Shown here: piece after piece, positions 36,784 to 41,190 of the stretch
Layout: each line of letters starts with the position of its first letter
Numbering within the stretch: position 1 is the first letter of the stretch
Source: Nansenia antarctica
Lineage: Eukaryota; Chordata; Actinopteri; Argentiniformes; Microstomatidae
NCBI GenBank assembly: GCA_963989245.1
Contig: OZ022339.1
Coordinates: 96,950,832-97,014,831, forward strand
Reading direction: 5' to 3'
DNA length: 64,000 nt
Translations under genes and position numbers: made by a program
Notes under the pieces: model-generated
The model's database searches: none
What the model was told of the DNA's origin: nothing
The model's input: the letters and a program-made list of their open reading frames with translations, nothing else

Positions 36784-37062
36784 CATCTCTCGCTGTCCCT
36801 CTCTTCCAGAAGGAGTTTGCGGCGCCCCCTCCCCTGCTGTTCCGGAAGCTGAGTAACCCTGACCTGTCCCCTGCCGCTAACAAGACCAAACTGCACCGGC
36901 AGCTCAGCCAGGATGAGAGCCTCAGCCGCCGCCGCAGCAGCATGGCCATGACTGGTGAGACGCGCACGCACGCACACACGCACACACGTACACACGTACA
37001 CACACACACACGCACACACGTACACACGTAGACACACACACACACAAACACACACTCACACA

Positions 37063-37115
<53 letters not shown>

Positions 37116-37166
37116 ACACACACTCACACACTCACACACACACACACACACGCACACACGTACACA

Positions 37167-37207
<41 letters not shown>

Positions 37208-39128
37208 ACACTCACACACACACACTCACACACTCACACACACACACACACACACACGCGCACACACGTACACACGCACACACACACACACTCACACACA
37301 CACAATACACCCGACGCGAGGGAGACAAACACAGACTTCATTGAACCATGAAAGCTGCCTGCATGTTAACAAAGCAGAGCCCAAAACAGTTGATAACTTC
37401 ACTTGTTCACTGTGGTCCTCTGTGACACACACACACACACACCCTAACCCTCTACCCCCCCCCACACACACACCCCCTAACCCTCTACCCCCCCCACACA
37501 CACACCCCCTAACTAGGGATGCTCCGATTTATCGGCCACCGATTTAAATCGGCCGATTTCACTCCAAATGACTCGATCGGTGATCGGCAAAAATGGCCGA
37601 CCGCAAAAACCGATTTTATTTTTTTATTTTTTATTTTTTTTTCTTTCCTGGGGAAGACAGATAACTGAACAGAAAACATAGGAGGACGTAACAGTATGTA
37701 AACCATGAAGGCCACGTTTATGATGTCTTTTATACAGCCATATCGACTGACTTGGGCTTCAGGCCCTAACTGGGTGATAGGCCAGACTTTTACTATGCCA
37801 TAAAAATGGGTCTGCGTTTGCTTGGTGCCTAATGGATCAAAACTTTTGTCTAAAAAGCAAAAAATATGTAGGCTATCCAGTCAGTAGGCCTACAGTTATG
37901 TATTTTTTTTTAAATCGGTATCGGTATCGGTATCGGTTGATCTTGAGGAAAAAAATCGGTGATCGGTATCGGCCCCAAAAATCCAGATCGGAGCATCCCT
38001 ACCCCTAACCCTCTACCCCCCCCCCCACACACACACACCCTAACCCTCTACCCCCCCCCCCACACACACACACCCTAACCCTCTACCCCCCCCCCCACAC
38101 ACACACACCCTAACCCTCTACCCCCCCACACACACACACCCTAACCCTCTACCCCCCCCCACACACACACACACCCTAACCCTCTACCCCCCCCCCCACA
38201 CACACACACCCTAACCCTCTACCCCCCCACACACACACACCCTAACCCTCTACCCCCCCCCACACACACACACACCCTAACCCTCTACCCCCCCCCCCCA
38301 CACACACACACCCTAACCCTCTACCCCCCCCCACACACACACACCCTAACCCTCTACCCCCCCCCCACACACCCCCCCTAACCCTCTATCCCCCCACACA
38401 CACCCCCTAACCCTCTACCCCCCCGCACACCCCCCCTAACCCTCTACCCCCCCCCACACACACACCCCCCCTAACCCTCACCCCTGCCATACTTACATCG
38501 TTGTTCTGTGTCTGACTAGAACGCTTTGATTTCATTCTTAATTCATTGATAGCGTACAGATTGCCACGTACCCTCGTAGTACATGCGTTCATTGTATGAT
38601 CAAAACAATATGATGGTTTTCTGTTAGCCTATTATGACACTTAGGTTGTGGGTTCGATTCCCTGCTGGGACCATATATACTGAAAATGTATGTGCTCACT
38701 GTACACACATCGCTTCGGATCAAAGCGTCAACTAAATGGCATATATTATTATATTACACGTGCAATACACACACACACACGCACAATACGCACACGCACA
38801 ATACACACACACACACACACACACATACATGCGCAATACATACACACACAACTCACTCACCTACATAGACCCACATAAACACACACAGACACATGCAGAC
38901 AAAGTCTGTTTATTGTTCGGCTTAGTCTCTCTCAGTCTGCTGTTTGGGTTGTAGTTGACCCAGTTTGTGGTCCCCCCCCACCCAGGTAAGCAGCTCCTGC
39001 CGCTGTCCAGCAGCCATCATGGTGGGGTGAGTCAGCTGGCCTGGCAGCCTCCCGGGGAGCCCAACAACCTGGTCCGCATGAGGAACCAGTCCTTTGGCCA
39101 GTCTGCACCATCACTCACCGCAGGACTG
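5668..39128 (+). CDS. mast2: MAST-family Ser/Thr kinase, N-terminal three coding exons only (MAST2-like)
   Basis: Three exons (5668-5736, 36810-36954, 38986-39128) join in phase 0, 1 and 0 to give residues 1-119. Exons 2-3 carry LLFRKLSNPD, KLHRQLSQDES, GKQLLPLSSS and NLVRMRNQS-GQSAPSLTAGL. These occur in the same order in the N-terminus of mammalian MAST2, just before the KELSLPRRGS segment. Family knowledge: MAST proteins are large microtubule-associated AGC-type kinases with DUF1908, kinase and PDZ domains; none of those parts is in this window. Ser-rich RxxS motifs (FRKLS, HRQLS, SRRRSS, RMRNQS) suggest a phosphorylated, 14-3-3-type N-terminus, which is inference. Intron 1 is 31 kb, intron 2 is 2 kb, and intron 3 exceeds 24.8 kb. 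A mast3 paralogue cannot be excluded without the downstream exons. Confidence 0.8.
5745..6796 (+). repeat. Compound (CTGT)n/(CTCTAC) array, ~1 kb
   Basis: The array alternates CTGTCTGTCTGT with CTCTACCTGT and CTACCTGTCTGT blocks. It starts 9 bases after the exon 1 donor and is interrupted at 6665-6686 by one 31-bp minisatellite unit. On the plus strand it is stop-free and pyrimidine-rich for about 900 bases. That produces a spurious 338-residue frame rich in CLSVS. Confidence 0.95.
6665..7675 (+). repeat. 31-bp minisatellite whose unit contains CAGGTGAGT
   Basis: The unit runs GGCTGTGAGAGTGACAG then GTGAGTTGTTGTTG. One copy sits inside the CTGT array at 6665, and the main block is 6799-7105. 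It resumes at 7585-7675 after the inserted hAT-like element. Twelve units keep CAGGTGAGT intact (C at 6678, 6812, 6843, 6905, 6936, 6967, 6998, 7029, 7060, 7088, 7606, 7637); those at 6874 and 7668 are mutated. Confidence 0.95.
7106..7584 (+). mobile_element. Non-autonomous hAT-like element, copy 1 (479 bp)
   Basis: Terminal inverted repeats TAGGGATGCTCCGAT and ATCGGAGCATCCCTA are exact at the outer 15 bases. They are followed inwards by CCGATACCGAT/ATCGG-rich subterminal repeats. The insertion is flanked by a perfect 8-bp duplication GTTGTTAG (7098-7105 and 7585-7592), the hAT hallmark. The internal 74-codon frame shows no transposase motif, so it is a miniature element mobilised in trans. 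It sits inside the 31-bp minisatellite. A very similar copy in the opposite orientation lies at 37514-38001. Confidence 0.93.
7676..8190 (+). other. Intron 1, unique-looking sequence
   Basis: No gene or repeat family was recognised. Frames on either strand are short and lack splice-site support. Confidence 0.4.
8192..8338 (+). repeat. (GT)n microsatellite with GTGC tail
   Basis: About 44 uninterrupted GT units run to 8280, followed by interspersed GTGTGC/GCGTGC steps. The alternating purine-pyrimidine composition with CG steps favours Z-DNA formation. Confidence 0.97.
8339..10742 (+). other. Intron 1 segment with one (CA)n tract
   Basis: A pure (CA)n tract of about 25 units lies at 8696-8745. 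The remainder is ordinary A/T-balanced intron. The motif TAGGCCTA recurs (for example 9176-9184, 9238-9246) without tandem order. No exon was recognised on either strand. Confidence 0.5.
10743..10774 (+). repeat. (GT)16 microsatellite
   Basis: A pure GT tract followed by GT/CTTTATGTCTATGTCTTTGTG transition sequence. No gene is associated with it. Confidence 0.9.
10775..11570 (+). other. Intron 1, no feature recognised
   Basis: The sequence looks unique. Several frames of 70-87 codons occur on both strands without family similarity or paired splice sites, so none is called. Confidence 0.4.
11571..12722 (+). repeat. Cluster of GT and CA microsatellites with duplicated spacer text
   Basis: Tracts: (GTGTGC)n 11577-11627, (GT)n 11688-11737, (CA)n 11883-11924, (GT)n 12405-12434, (CA)n 12525-12560 and (CA)n 12680-12722. 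The GT tracts at 11737 and 12434 are both followed by ATCTGCAGTAA-GAGTGTGACT and then CTGTTTGCTGT and GGGATGAGTTATTC. Part of the block is therefore an old segmental copy about 697 bp apart. Confidence 0.85.
12222..12316 (+). repeat. G-rich tract with quadruplex potential
   Basis: Repeated runs of three to eight G separated by short A/T/C loops (GGGGGAAGGGGCAGGGGAGG and onward). This satisfies the simple four-G-run pattern several times. It is low complexity and not coding. Confidence 0.6.
12977..13066 (+). repeat. (GT)n microsatellite ending in (GTGC)n
   Basis: About 35 GT units followed by four TGCG steps at 13048-13065, preceded by GTGCGCCCACGTG. It lies in mast intron 1. Confidence 0.95.
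13067..13535 (+). other. Intron 1, short CT tract only
   Basis: A (CT)10 tract lies at 13261-13281. No exon or transposon was recognised in the rest. Confidence 0.4.
13536..13698 (+). mobile_element. 5'-truncated tRNA-derived SINE tail
   Basis: The stretch reads CATGGTAGCTTGC, TGTGTGAATGGGTGAATGAG, TTGTAAAGCGCTTTGGAA, CACTATATAAGTGCAG and GTCCATTTAG. It matches the 3' half of the fuller SINE at 43651-43888 nearly phrase for phrase. The next 60 bases (GGTGATCAGAAGG, GTGCCCTTGAG-AAAGGTAC) look like another fish SINE body and run directly into the 36-bp minisatellite. Confidence 0.75.
13699..14770 (+). repeat. 36-bp minisatellite, about 30 units
   Basis: The main unit contains CTAGCTAGGCTGGG followed by TGGTGTGGGGGAGG; shorter variants lack a TAGGT step. 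Because 36 is divisible by three and the units lack stops in one frame, it yields a spurious frame repeating VGVLARLGGVGE (13756-14241). Each unit holds several G-runs. Confidence 0.95.
14771..15383 (+). other. Intron 1 with degenerate CCTAAC-rich patch
   Basis: Positions 14955-15015 repeat CCTAACC, CCCTTAACCC and CCCCAAACCC irregularly, a telomere-like degenerate pattern common as dispersed sequence in fish. No exon was recognised. The rest is unremarkable. Confidence 0.5.
15384..15436 (+). repeat. (GT)n microsatellite, interrupted
   Basis: GT units interrupted by GCGTGTGTTGCGTACCTG. It forms the left flank of the inserted element that begins at 15437. Confidence 0.85.
15437..16301. mobile_element. 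Candidate non-autonomous hAT-like element (865 bp), decayed
   Basis: The left end TAAGCATGGGCGGTTT and the right end, read in reverse as TAGGGTTGGGCGGTTT, are related inverted termini. The 8 bases outside (GTGTGTAT and CTGTATAT) agree at six positions, as expected for an old 8-bp target duplication. The interior is A/T-rich with no recognisable transposase. The boundaries are my best fit. An alternative is two unrelated sequences with a chance GGGCGGTTT end. Confidence 0.6.
16332..16430 (+). repeat. Two (GT)n microsatellites
   Basis: A (GT)n tract of about 23 units lies at 16333-16378, with a shorter one at 16409-16427. A (CACTG)/(CGCTG) pentamer run follows at 16515-16551. Confidence 0.9.
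16552..17008 (+). other. Intron 1, no feature recognised
   Basis: No repeat family or exon was recognised. Short frames on both strands lack support. Confidence 0.35.
17009..17063 (+). repeat. (GT)27 microsatellite
   Basis: A pure GT tract between ATGTGTG and CGTCCGTGCGTCCATGCGC. Confidence 0.95.
17064..17765 (+). other. Intron 1, possible conserved-type non-coding sequence
   Basis: No coding exon. A stretch with homeodomain-type cores (CCATTAATCAGCC at 17454-17466) and no repeat character could be regulatory, but nothing here proves it. A G-rich run lies at 17570-17602. Confidence 0.3.
17766..17965 (+). repeat. G-rich GGGGAT/GGGGGT minisatellite
   Basis: Irregular repeats of GATGGGG, GGTGGGGGTCGTGATGGGG and GGTGGTGGGGGT end in five clean GATGGG units. 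Dozens of G-runs on the plus strand give strong quadruplex potential. Open frames on both strands (Gly/Asp/Val-rich and His/Pro-rich) are repeat artefacts. Confidence 0.9.
18194..18345 (+). repeat. (CT)n and CT-rich tract
   Basis: A pure (CT)n tract of about 24 units is followed by irregular CTCTTTCTC/CCCTCTCTC text. The homopurine-homopyrimidine mirror symmetry allows triplex DNA. Confidence 0.92.
18438..18493 (+). repeat. (CA)28 microsatellite
   Basis: A pure CA tract ending in CACGCTGAAGAC. Confidence 0.95.
18494..19132 (+). other. Intron 1, no feature recognised
   Basis: Ordinary A/T-balanced sequence. No exon, transposon terminus or tandem array was seen. Confidence 0.4.
19135..19312 (+). 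repeat. (TTC)n and (CTGTGTGTGT)n tracts
   Basis: (CTT)n lies at 19135-19162 and a TCTGTGTGTG repeat at 19245-19312. A TGCTGTGTC repeat of about four units follows at 19559-19595. Confidence 0.85.
19975..21847 (+). repeat. Tandem duplication, period ~947 bp, two near-identical copies
   Basis: Copy 1 spans 19975-20921 and copy 2 spans 20922-21847. Each begins TGGAACACC or TAGGAA-type sequence with CCGAGGCGTCTCATCTCCCC, followed by the CT minisatellite. Each then has a unique 3' part (GCACTGCAGAGCCACACAG, GGAAGGGAGCTGGCAGCACC, TTATCTCCCTCAGCGAGCAG). In the unique part the copies differ only at a few bases (GGCATGG/GGGATGG, CCAAGCAG/CCACGCAG) and one 3-bp step (GGCAGG/GGCAGCAGG). The junction GCGAGCAGCACTGGAACACC at 20911 marks the exact fusion. 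The duplication looks recent, or could be an assembly collapse/expansion. Confidence 0.93.
20036..21690 (+). repeat. CT-rich minisatellite (CATCCCCTTTCCTCTCCTCT)
   Basis: Units of 15-25 bp alternate CTCATCCCCTTTCCTCT with runs of CTCCT. They are interrupted at 20769-21000 by the unique 3' part and 5' start of the ~947-bp duplication. The plus strand is stop-free in all three frames, giving frames of 384, 605 and 635 codons (SPLLSSP, HPLSSP, LIPFPLL). None is a gene. Confidence 0.95.
21941..22020 (+). repeat. (GT)n interrupted tract
   Basis: GTGTGTGT blocks interrupted by CTGTCTTTATGCTTC and CACGTGTCTGTG. Confidence 0.75.
22307..22477 (+). repeat. Alternating (C)7-11 and (CT)n minisatellite
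   Basis: Eight blocks of CTCTCTCTCT separated by runs of 7 to 11 C. The opposite strand is G-run rich, so G-quadruplex and i-motif structures are possible. A separate C-run of about 21 bases lies at 22612-22632. Confidence 0.93.
22633..23560 (+). other. Intron 1, no feature recognised
   Basis: Mixed sequence with one GGAGGAGAAGGAGGAAGG patch at 22858-22885. No exon or transposon terminus was seen. Confidence 0.4.
23560..23966 (+). repeat. (CT)n, then (CTGT)n/(CTGA)n tracts
   Basis: (CT)n lies at 23561-23600. A GGCCTGG/GGGCCTG patch lies at 23789-23850. CTGT units with TTTGTCTG steps run 23853-23940 and pass into CTGACTGACTGC to 23967. Confidence 0.88.
24090..24407 (+). repeat. GA-rich minisatellite and (GA)n
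   Basis: About eight units of a 30- to 40-bp motif (GAGAGAGAGGCAGGCTGACA with AGGTAGAGAGA variants) lead into a pure (GA)n tract of about 38 units at 24329-24406. Confidence 0.93.
24408..24892 (+). other. Intron 1 with short (CA)n
   Basis: A (CA)n tract of about nine units lies at 24714-24732. No exon was recognised. Confidence 0.4.
24888..25111 (+). repeat. (CA)n array with regular CCCACA interruptions
   Basis: About 220 bases of CA interrupted by an extra C every 6 to 30 bases (ACACCCACAC). The three-frame openness on the plus strand gives a Thr-His-Pro artefact. Confidence 0.95.
25112..25530 (+). other. Intron 1, no feature recognised
   Basis: Unique-looking sequence with GGGGGG and CCCCC runs. 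No exon was seen. Confidence 0.35.
25531..25641 (+). repeat. (CT)n tract, interrupted
   Basis: CT units interrupted by CACGTTCGCTTT, CGTTCTGTCTCTTTT and similar. It is preceded by CTCAATACCTCATCTAGTTCT, close to the text before the CT tract at 18194, so the two tracts share flanking ancestry. Confidence 0.85.
25866..25951 (+). repeat. (CT)n plus poly-C
   Basis: CT tracts at 25866-25878 and 25899-25918, and a 14-base C-run near 25927-25940. Confidence 0.8.
25952..26559 (+). other. Intron 1, no feature recognised
   Basis: GGGGCTG and GTGCTGTGCTG short tandem steps lie at 26038-26075. No exon was seen. Confidence 0.4.
26560..26785 (+). repeat. Imperfect long tandem repeat with (CCTAG)n core
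   Basis: Three imperfect copies of a unit contain CTGGACACCTAGCC, CAGCCACAGCTCCATCCA and GGGTTGCA-TGAA. A pure (AGCCT)n pentamer of about 10 units lies at 26680-26730. The GCCTAG core is the same as in the large array at 30988-35049. Confidence 0.85.
26786..27002 (+). other. Intron 1, no feature recognised
   Basis: Short unique-looking stretch with no gene. Confidence 0.35.
27003..27057 (+). repeat. (CA)n microsatellite with one CTCA break
   Basis: Two CA tracts separated by ACTCAC. Confidence 0.93.
27058..27700 (+). other. Intron 1 with short (GT)n
   Basis: A (GT)n tract of about 11 units lies at 27497-27519. GTGTGTGCGCGCGCCGCACAC at 27309-27329 is a short alternating purine-pyrimidine patch. 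No exon was seen. Confidence 0.4.
27711..27757 (+). repeat. (CA)n microsatellite
   Basis: About 21 CA units following CACGCT. Confidence 0.93.
27905..28083 (+). repeat. G-rich patch and (AGC)n trinucleotide
   Basis: A GGGGGGAGAAGGGGGGGTGG patch lies at 27908-27945. An AGC/CAG trinucleotide tract of about nine units lies at 28055-28083. CAG repeats of this size are commonly length-variable. Confidence 0.85.
28084..28500 (+). other. Intron 1, T-rich tract only
   Basis: A CTTTT/TTTTTC tract lies at 28280-28312. No exon was seen. Confidence 0.4.
28501..28600 (+). repeat. (GT)n / GTGC mixed tract
   Basis: GT units with GAGTG, CTGTAAG and GCGTGCGA interruptions. Confidence 0.88.
28601..29535 (+). 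other. Intron 1, no feature recognised
   Basis: Mixed sequence. The long minus-strand frame here crosses the GT/CA tract and has no family similarity. Confidence 0.4.
29536..29675. repeat. Poly-G(21) and half of a palindromic fish element
   Basis: A run of 21 G lies at 29536-29556. At 29612-29672 the text GGAGGCTGGTGGAGGGTAGA, then CATCGGAGGACGGGGCTC, resembles one arm of the palindromic elements at 48156 and 49641. Its partner arm is not visible. Confidence 0.5.
29676..30281 (+). other. Intron 1, no feature recognised
   Basis: Short tandem GGTTTGCTCA/GGTTGGCTCA steps at 29979-30004. No exon was seen. Confidence 0.4.
30282..30344 (+). repeat. 63-bp direct repeat, copy A
   Basis: Begins TACATAAGTCTGCCACCTAC and ends GTTGAACATACTCCA. 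It is identical to 30856-30918. A third partial copy of the first 17 bases lies at 30254-30270. Confidence 0.95.
30345..30855 (+). other. Spacer between the 63-bp repeats
   Basis: No exon, transposon terminus or array was recognised in the 511-bp spacer. Confidence 0.4.
30856..30918 (+). repeat. 63-bp direct repeat, copy B
   Basis: Identical to copy A (30282-30344), 574 bp downstream. It lies 70 bp before the giant minisatellite. Confidence 0.95.
30988..35049 (+). repeat. Giant GCCTAG minisatellite, ~4.06 kb
   Basis: On the order of 130 units of about 27 or 32 bp: CTAGTGCCTAGCC, an optional extra TAGCC, then TACTGTAAACCTG or TGCTGTAAACCTG, then T or C. Length variants differ by the number of TAGCC or CTAGTGC steps. 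Private mutations recur at fixed spacing: GCCAAGCC at 32472 and 32821, and AAACCTTGCT at 31101 and 31393. Blocks of about 290-380 bp have therefore been duplicated as higher-order units. TAG, TAA and their complements fall in every frame, so neither strand has an open frame of note. Confidence 0.97.
35050..35454 (+). other. Intron 1 with (AGGTAGAC)n
   Basis: Four units of GTAGACAG lie at 35099-35126. No exon was recognised in the rest. Confidence 0.45.
35455..35547 (+). mobile_element. Possible LINE 3' tail with (CATTC)n
   Basis: AAATTTCGTTG, then GTAGCAATGACAAATAAAG, then (TCCAT)n resembles the 3' ends of some fish retroposons, which stop in a short simple repeat. No reverse transcriptase sequence is present, so this would be a heavily 5'-truncated copy. 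The family is uncertain. Confidence 0.35.
35548..36100 (+). other. Intron 1, no feature recognised
   Basis: GTGT-rich patches at 35765-35840. No exon was seen. Confidence 0.35.
36102..36133 (+). repeat. (GT)n microsatellite
   Basis: About 15 GT units after GCGCGC, followed by CTCTGTGTCTCTGG. Confidence 0.9.
36382..36416 (+). repeat. (GT)17 microsatellite
   Basis: A pure GT tract. A (CCTGT)n pentamer of about five units follows at 36596-36620. Confidence 0.92.
36706..36776 (+). repeat. (CT)35 tract upstream of the exon 2 acceptor
   Basis: A pure CT tract ends 34 bases before mast exon 2 and merges with the normal polypyrimidine tract (CTGTCCCTCTCTTCCAG). Confidence 0.95.
36810..36954 (+). 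CDS. mast2: mast exon 2, residues 24-71
   Basis: The acceptor is CCTCTCTTCCAG|AAGGAG and the donor ATGACTG|GTGAGA; the exon is 145 bases, entering at phase 0 and leaving at phase 1. It encodes PPPLLFRKLSNPDLSPA, KLHRQLSQDESLSRRRSS. LLFRKLSNPD and RQLSQD are recognisable from MAST2. The ends match the frames of exons 1 and 3. Confidence 0.85.
36959..37304 (+). repeat. Compound (CA)n array just after the exon 2 donor
   Basis: CA/CGCA/CGTA/CTCA mixed repeats start 4 bases after the donor GTGAGA and run about 345 bases. Exon 2 is therefore enclosed by CT repeats on the left and CA repeats on the right. Confidence 0.95.
37423..38480 (+). repeat. CCCTAACCCTCTACCCCC-ACACAC minisatellite
   Basis: Units of 28-36 bp contain CCCTAACCCTCTA, a run of 7-11 C, and ACACACAC. 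About 17 units are visible. The array is split by the hAT-like element at 37514-38001. CCCTAACCCT equals a short stretch of vertebrate telomere sequence, but the unit is not a telomere hexamer array. Confidence 0.95.
37514..38001 (-). mobile_element. Non-autonomous hAT-like element, copy 2 (488 bp)
   Basis: The same element as 7106-7584, inserted in reverse. The termini TAGGGATGCTCCGAT and ATCGGAGCATCCCTA are intact, and a perfect 8-bp duplication CCCCTAAC flanks it (37506-37513 and 38002-38009). The interior matches copy 1 almost base for base, including GGCCTATCACCCAGTTAGGG and CCTCCTATGTTTTCTGTTC on the minus strand. That suggests recent movement of both. Confidence 0.95.
38620..38757 (+). 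mobile_element. Degenerate tRNA-derived SINE fragment
   Basis: A B-box-like GGGTTCGATTCCCTGCTGGG at 38650-38669 is followed by TCACTGTACACACATCGCTT, GGATCAAAGCGTCAACTAAA and an ATATTATTATATTA tail. The second half matches the AGTCGCTTTGGATAAAAGCG 3' domain seen in many fish SINEs. The A-box is not preserved. Confidence 0.6.
38764..38897 (+). repeat. (CA)n interrupted array
   Basis: CA units with GCACAATACG, CATACATGCG and ACTCACTCAC interruptions. Confidence 0.9.
38986..39128 (+). CDS. mast2: mast exon 3, residues 72-119
   Basis: The acceptor is CCCCACCCAG|GTAAGC and the donor GGACTG|GTGAGT; the exon is 143 bases. It enters with two bases completing Gly72 and leaves at a codon boundary. It encodes KQLLPLSSSHH, NNLVRMRNQSFGQSAPSLTA. 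MAST2 keeps the same order and continues with KELSLPRR, which should start the next exon; that exon is not found up to 64000. Confidence 0.9.
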
Positions 39129-40429
39129 GTGAGTACAGCGCTGTACATACACACAGTCTCCCACACACACTCTGGCCAGTCTCCGCAGTGAGACCGATGA
39201 TGACACAGACTCTGATTTGCTGCCCTGACACTCTCTCACACACTCAGCGTCAGTGTGCCTGTGTGCGTGCAAGCGAGTGAGATTGCAAGTGTGAGTGTCA
39301 TACAGACCTAAAGGCTGCATCATGGCACTAGTAGACTTACTGAGAGTTGAAACACTGACGTCATTTTGAGCTGTGTGTGTGTGATTGTGCCACACTCTTT
39401 TCCTGCACAAGGGCGACACCTGCTGGATGTGGATGAAACTGTAGGTCTGGGTACTATCACGGTGCAGACTATTACCTATCACTGACCTATTACCCTTTAC
39501 ACTTTACCCTGATCTTTATCGTGATGGGTTCCTAGTCAAATGAACAGTTATATGACAGTGTGCAAAGTAAGGGTAACTAGACAGAAGCTGTTGAAGAGAG
39601 TGGTCTCAGGCATGGTCAGAGCCACCAGCAGATGGCAGCATTGCTCCATCTGTACAGTTCAATAACAGCTTGGTGTTGGTGAAGAGTGCTGTATGTTAGC
39701 TGAGACTCTACCATGAAGAACATAACCCACAGTCTGTACACCACAAGAACACAGGGCTAACAAGCATTTCCTTAATGAAGCAATAATGTGAATACCGAGG
39801 CAAAACAATCACATATGGTCACATATGGTCACATGGTCACATATGGTTTGCTGTATCGGCTGTATGGTCTTTCCTATCTTACGTTGCCACGTCGTGTTTT
39901 AGCTGGTTTGTACACAGCTTTATTTTGGTCCGTCAGAATGACATTATAAAACACCTAACTATCAACAACTAACAACTAACTATCCTTTAAAAACATTTCT
40001 AACATTGACATTCTAACATGACATTTGAAAATATCCAGCATTGCGTAATTTAGCCGACAGGAAATTGTGCATGCAATCCAAAACGGAAAATATGACCCGC
40101 TGAGCTATTTTAGCTGTGCAAATAATCATCGTTTATTATATTTCTCATGGAGACGTTTATTAAAGTTTTCCTCTACTTAACAACCCCCCAATTCCTCTCT
40201 CCTCACTGAATTTTCTTCTTAAACCAACTCCATGTGCATCTGTCTGGAGGCGGAGAGGACAGTTTACCACAATTACTTTTCCTCGTCTATGCTCTCCGTG
40301 TCCTATTAGCCGCGTACCATACCCCAGGGTACTCCTGTCTGCCTGTCAATCTACAGGGTCTGTTATTGCACTGAACGAGTTACGTTAGTTGTTGGGTAAA
40401 AACACCTGAACCCCTCTGTCCCATTGAAC
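39129..40429 (+). other. Intron 3, no gene recognised
   Basis: Ordinary sequence with a small ATATGGTCACATATGGTCAC repeat at 39813-39846. The 123-codon minus frame crossing 39111-39482 reads through the splice donor region and has no family similarity. Confidence 0.4.
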
Positions 40430-40560
40430 AGTTCCCGAGGGCATCGATGATGAGACTGACAGAATCACCACAAGGTCTGGTTTGGAACCAGGGACCTCTC
40501 GCATGGATGCTACAGACCTAAACCGTTACCCCAGGAGGACGTCCTCGTGGTACGAGGGCA
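40430..40560 (-). mobile_element. Possible degenerate tRNA-like SINE remnant
   Basis: On the minus strand GGGGTAACGGTTTAGGTCTG and, 40 bases on, CTGGTTCCAAACCAG resemble the two halves of a tRNA promoter. Neither box is exact and no tail is evident, so this is weak. Confidence 0.25.
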
Positions 40561-41095
40561 ATATTCTGGGCTTTAGAAGTCGCTGGCAGAGATATCTCAT
40601 CCCCTAAGGGTGTGATTACCAATCACCGCCGCTACATCTACTTCATGTCAGTTTCGGACCGCTTCACAGTGGCCATCGGGCATCGTGTTGACATCTTACC
40701 ATCTGTAGGCTTATGAGTTGGTCCCCTGCCAATGTTGGGCTGGTGTAACGTGGCTGTTTGATGTTATATCATGACACACGTGGTTATGCATGCTATGTGA
40801 ACAACATGCCTGGTGCGTGTGTCCCGGGAGGCCCTCTGGTCAGACGCTCATACAGGAGGACACCTGATGGGGGGTAGAGGAGCTGCTGGAGCTTGTCTGC
40901 AGGGAGACAGCCCCGCATGGCCAGATGGTGTTTACCTTACAGCTAACGGTGTAGGGCCTAGATAAGAGAGTGTGTGCACGTGCATGCGTGTGAGTGAGTG
41001 CGTGCGTGTGTTTTGATAAGGACACACACACAGTTACGTATTCCTGGAAATCACCTAGTAACCCCTCTAAGTGCCTGGTGGCCAGGAACTGGTGT
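40561..41095 (+). other. Intron 3, no feature recognised
   Basis: A short GTGCG/GTGAG patch at 40976-41012. No exon was seen. Confidence 0.35.
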
Positions 41096-41190
41096 GTTTT
41101 TTATTTTATTTTTAATTTTTTTAAATCACGTTTTATTTAAGCAGGGACTCACGTTGAGACTACGGTCTCTTTTGCAAGGGAGCCTTGTGT
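41096..41190. repeat. T-rich tract and dispersed fish repeat tail
   Basis: TTTTATTTTATTTTT leads into TTTATTTAAGCAGGGACTCA and TCTCTTTTGCAAGGGAGCC. This TTTAACCAGG-TCTCTTTTGCAAGG pattern recurs as a dispersed element in many fish genomes; the family was not checked. Confidence 0.4.

Noticed and set aside
37423..38480. A true interstitial telomere (TTAGGG array)
   Set aside because: CCCTAACCCT occurs only once per unit, separated by C-runs and CA; it is not a hexamer array.
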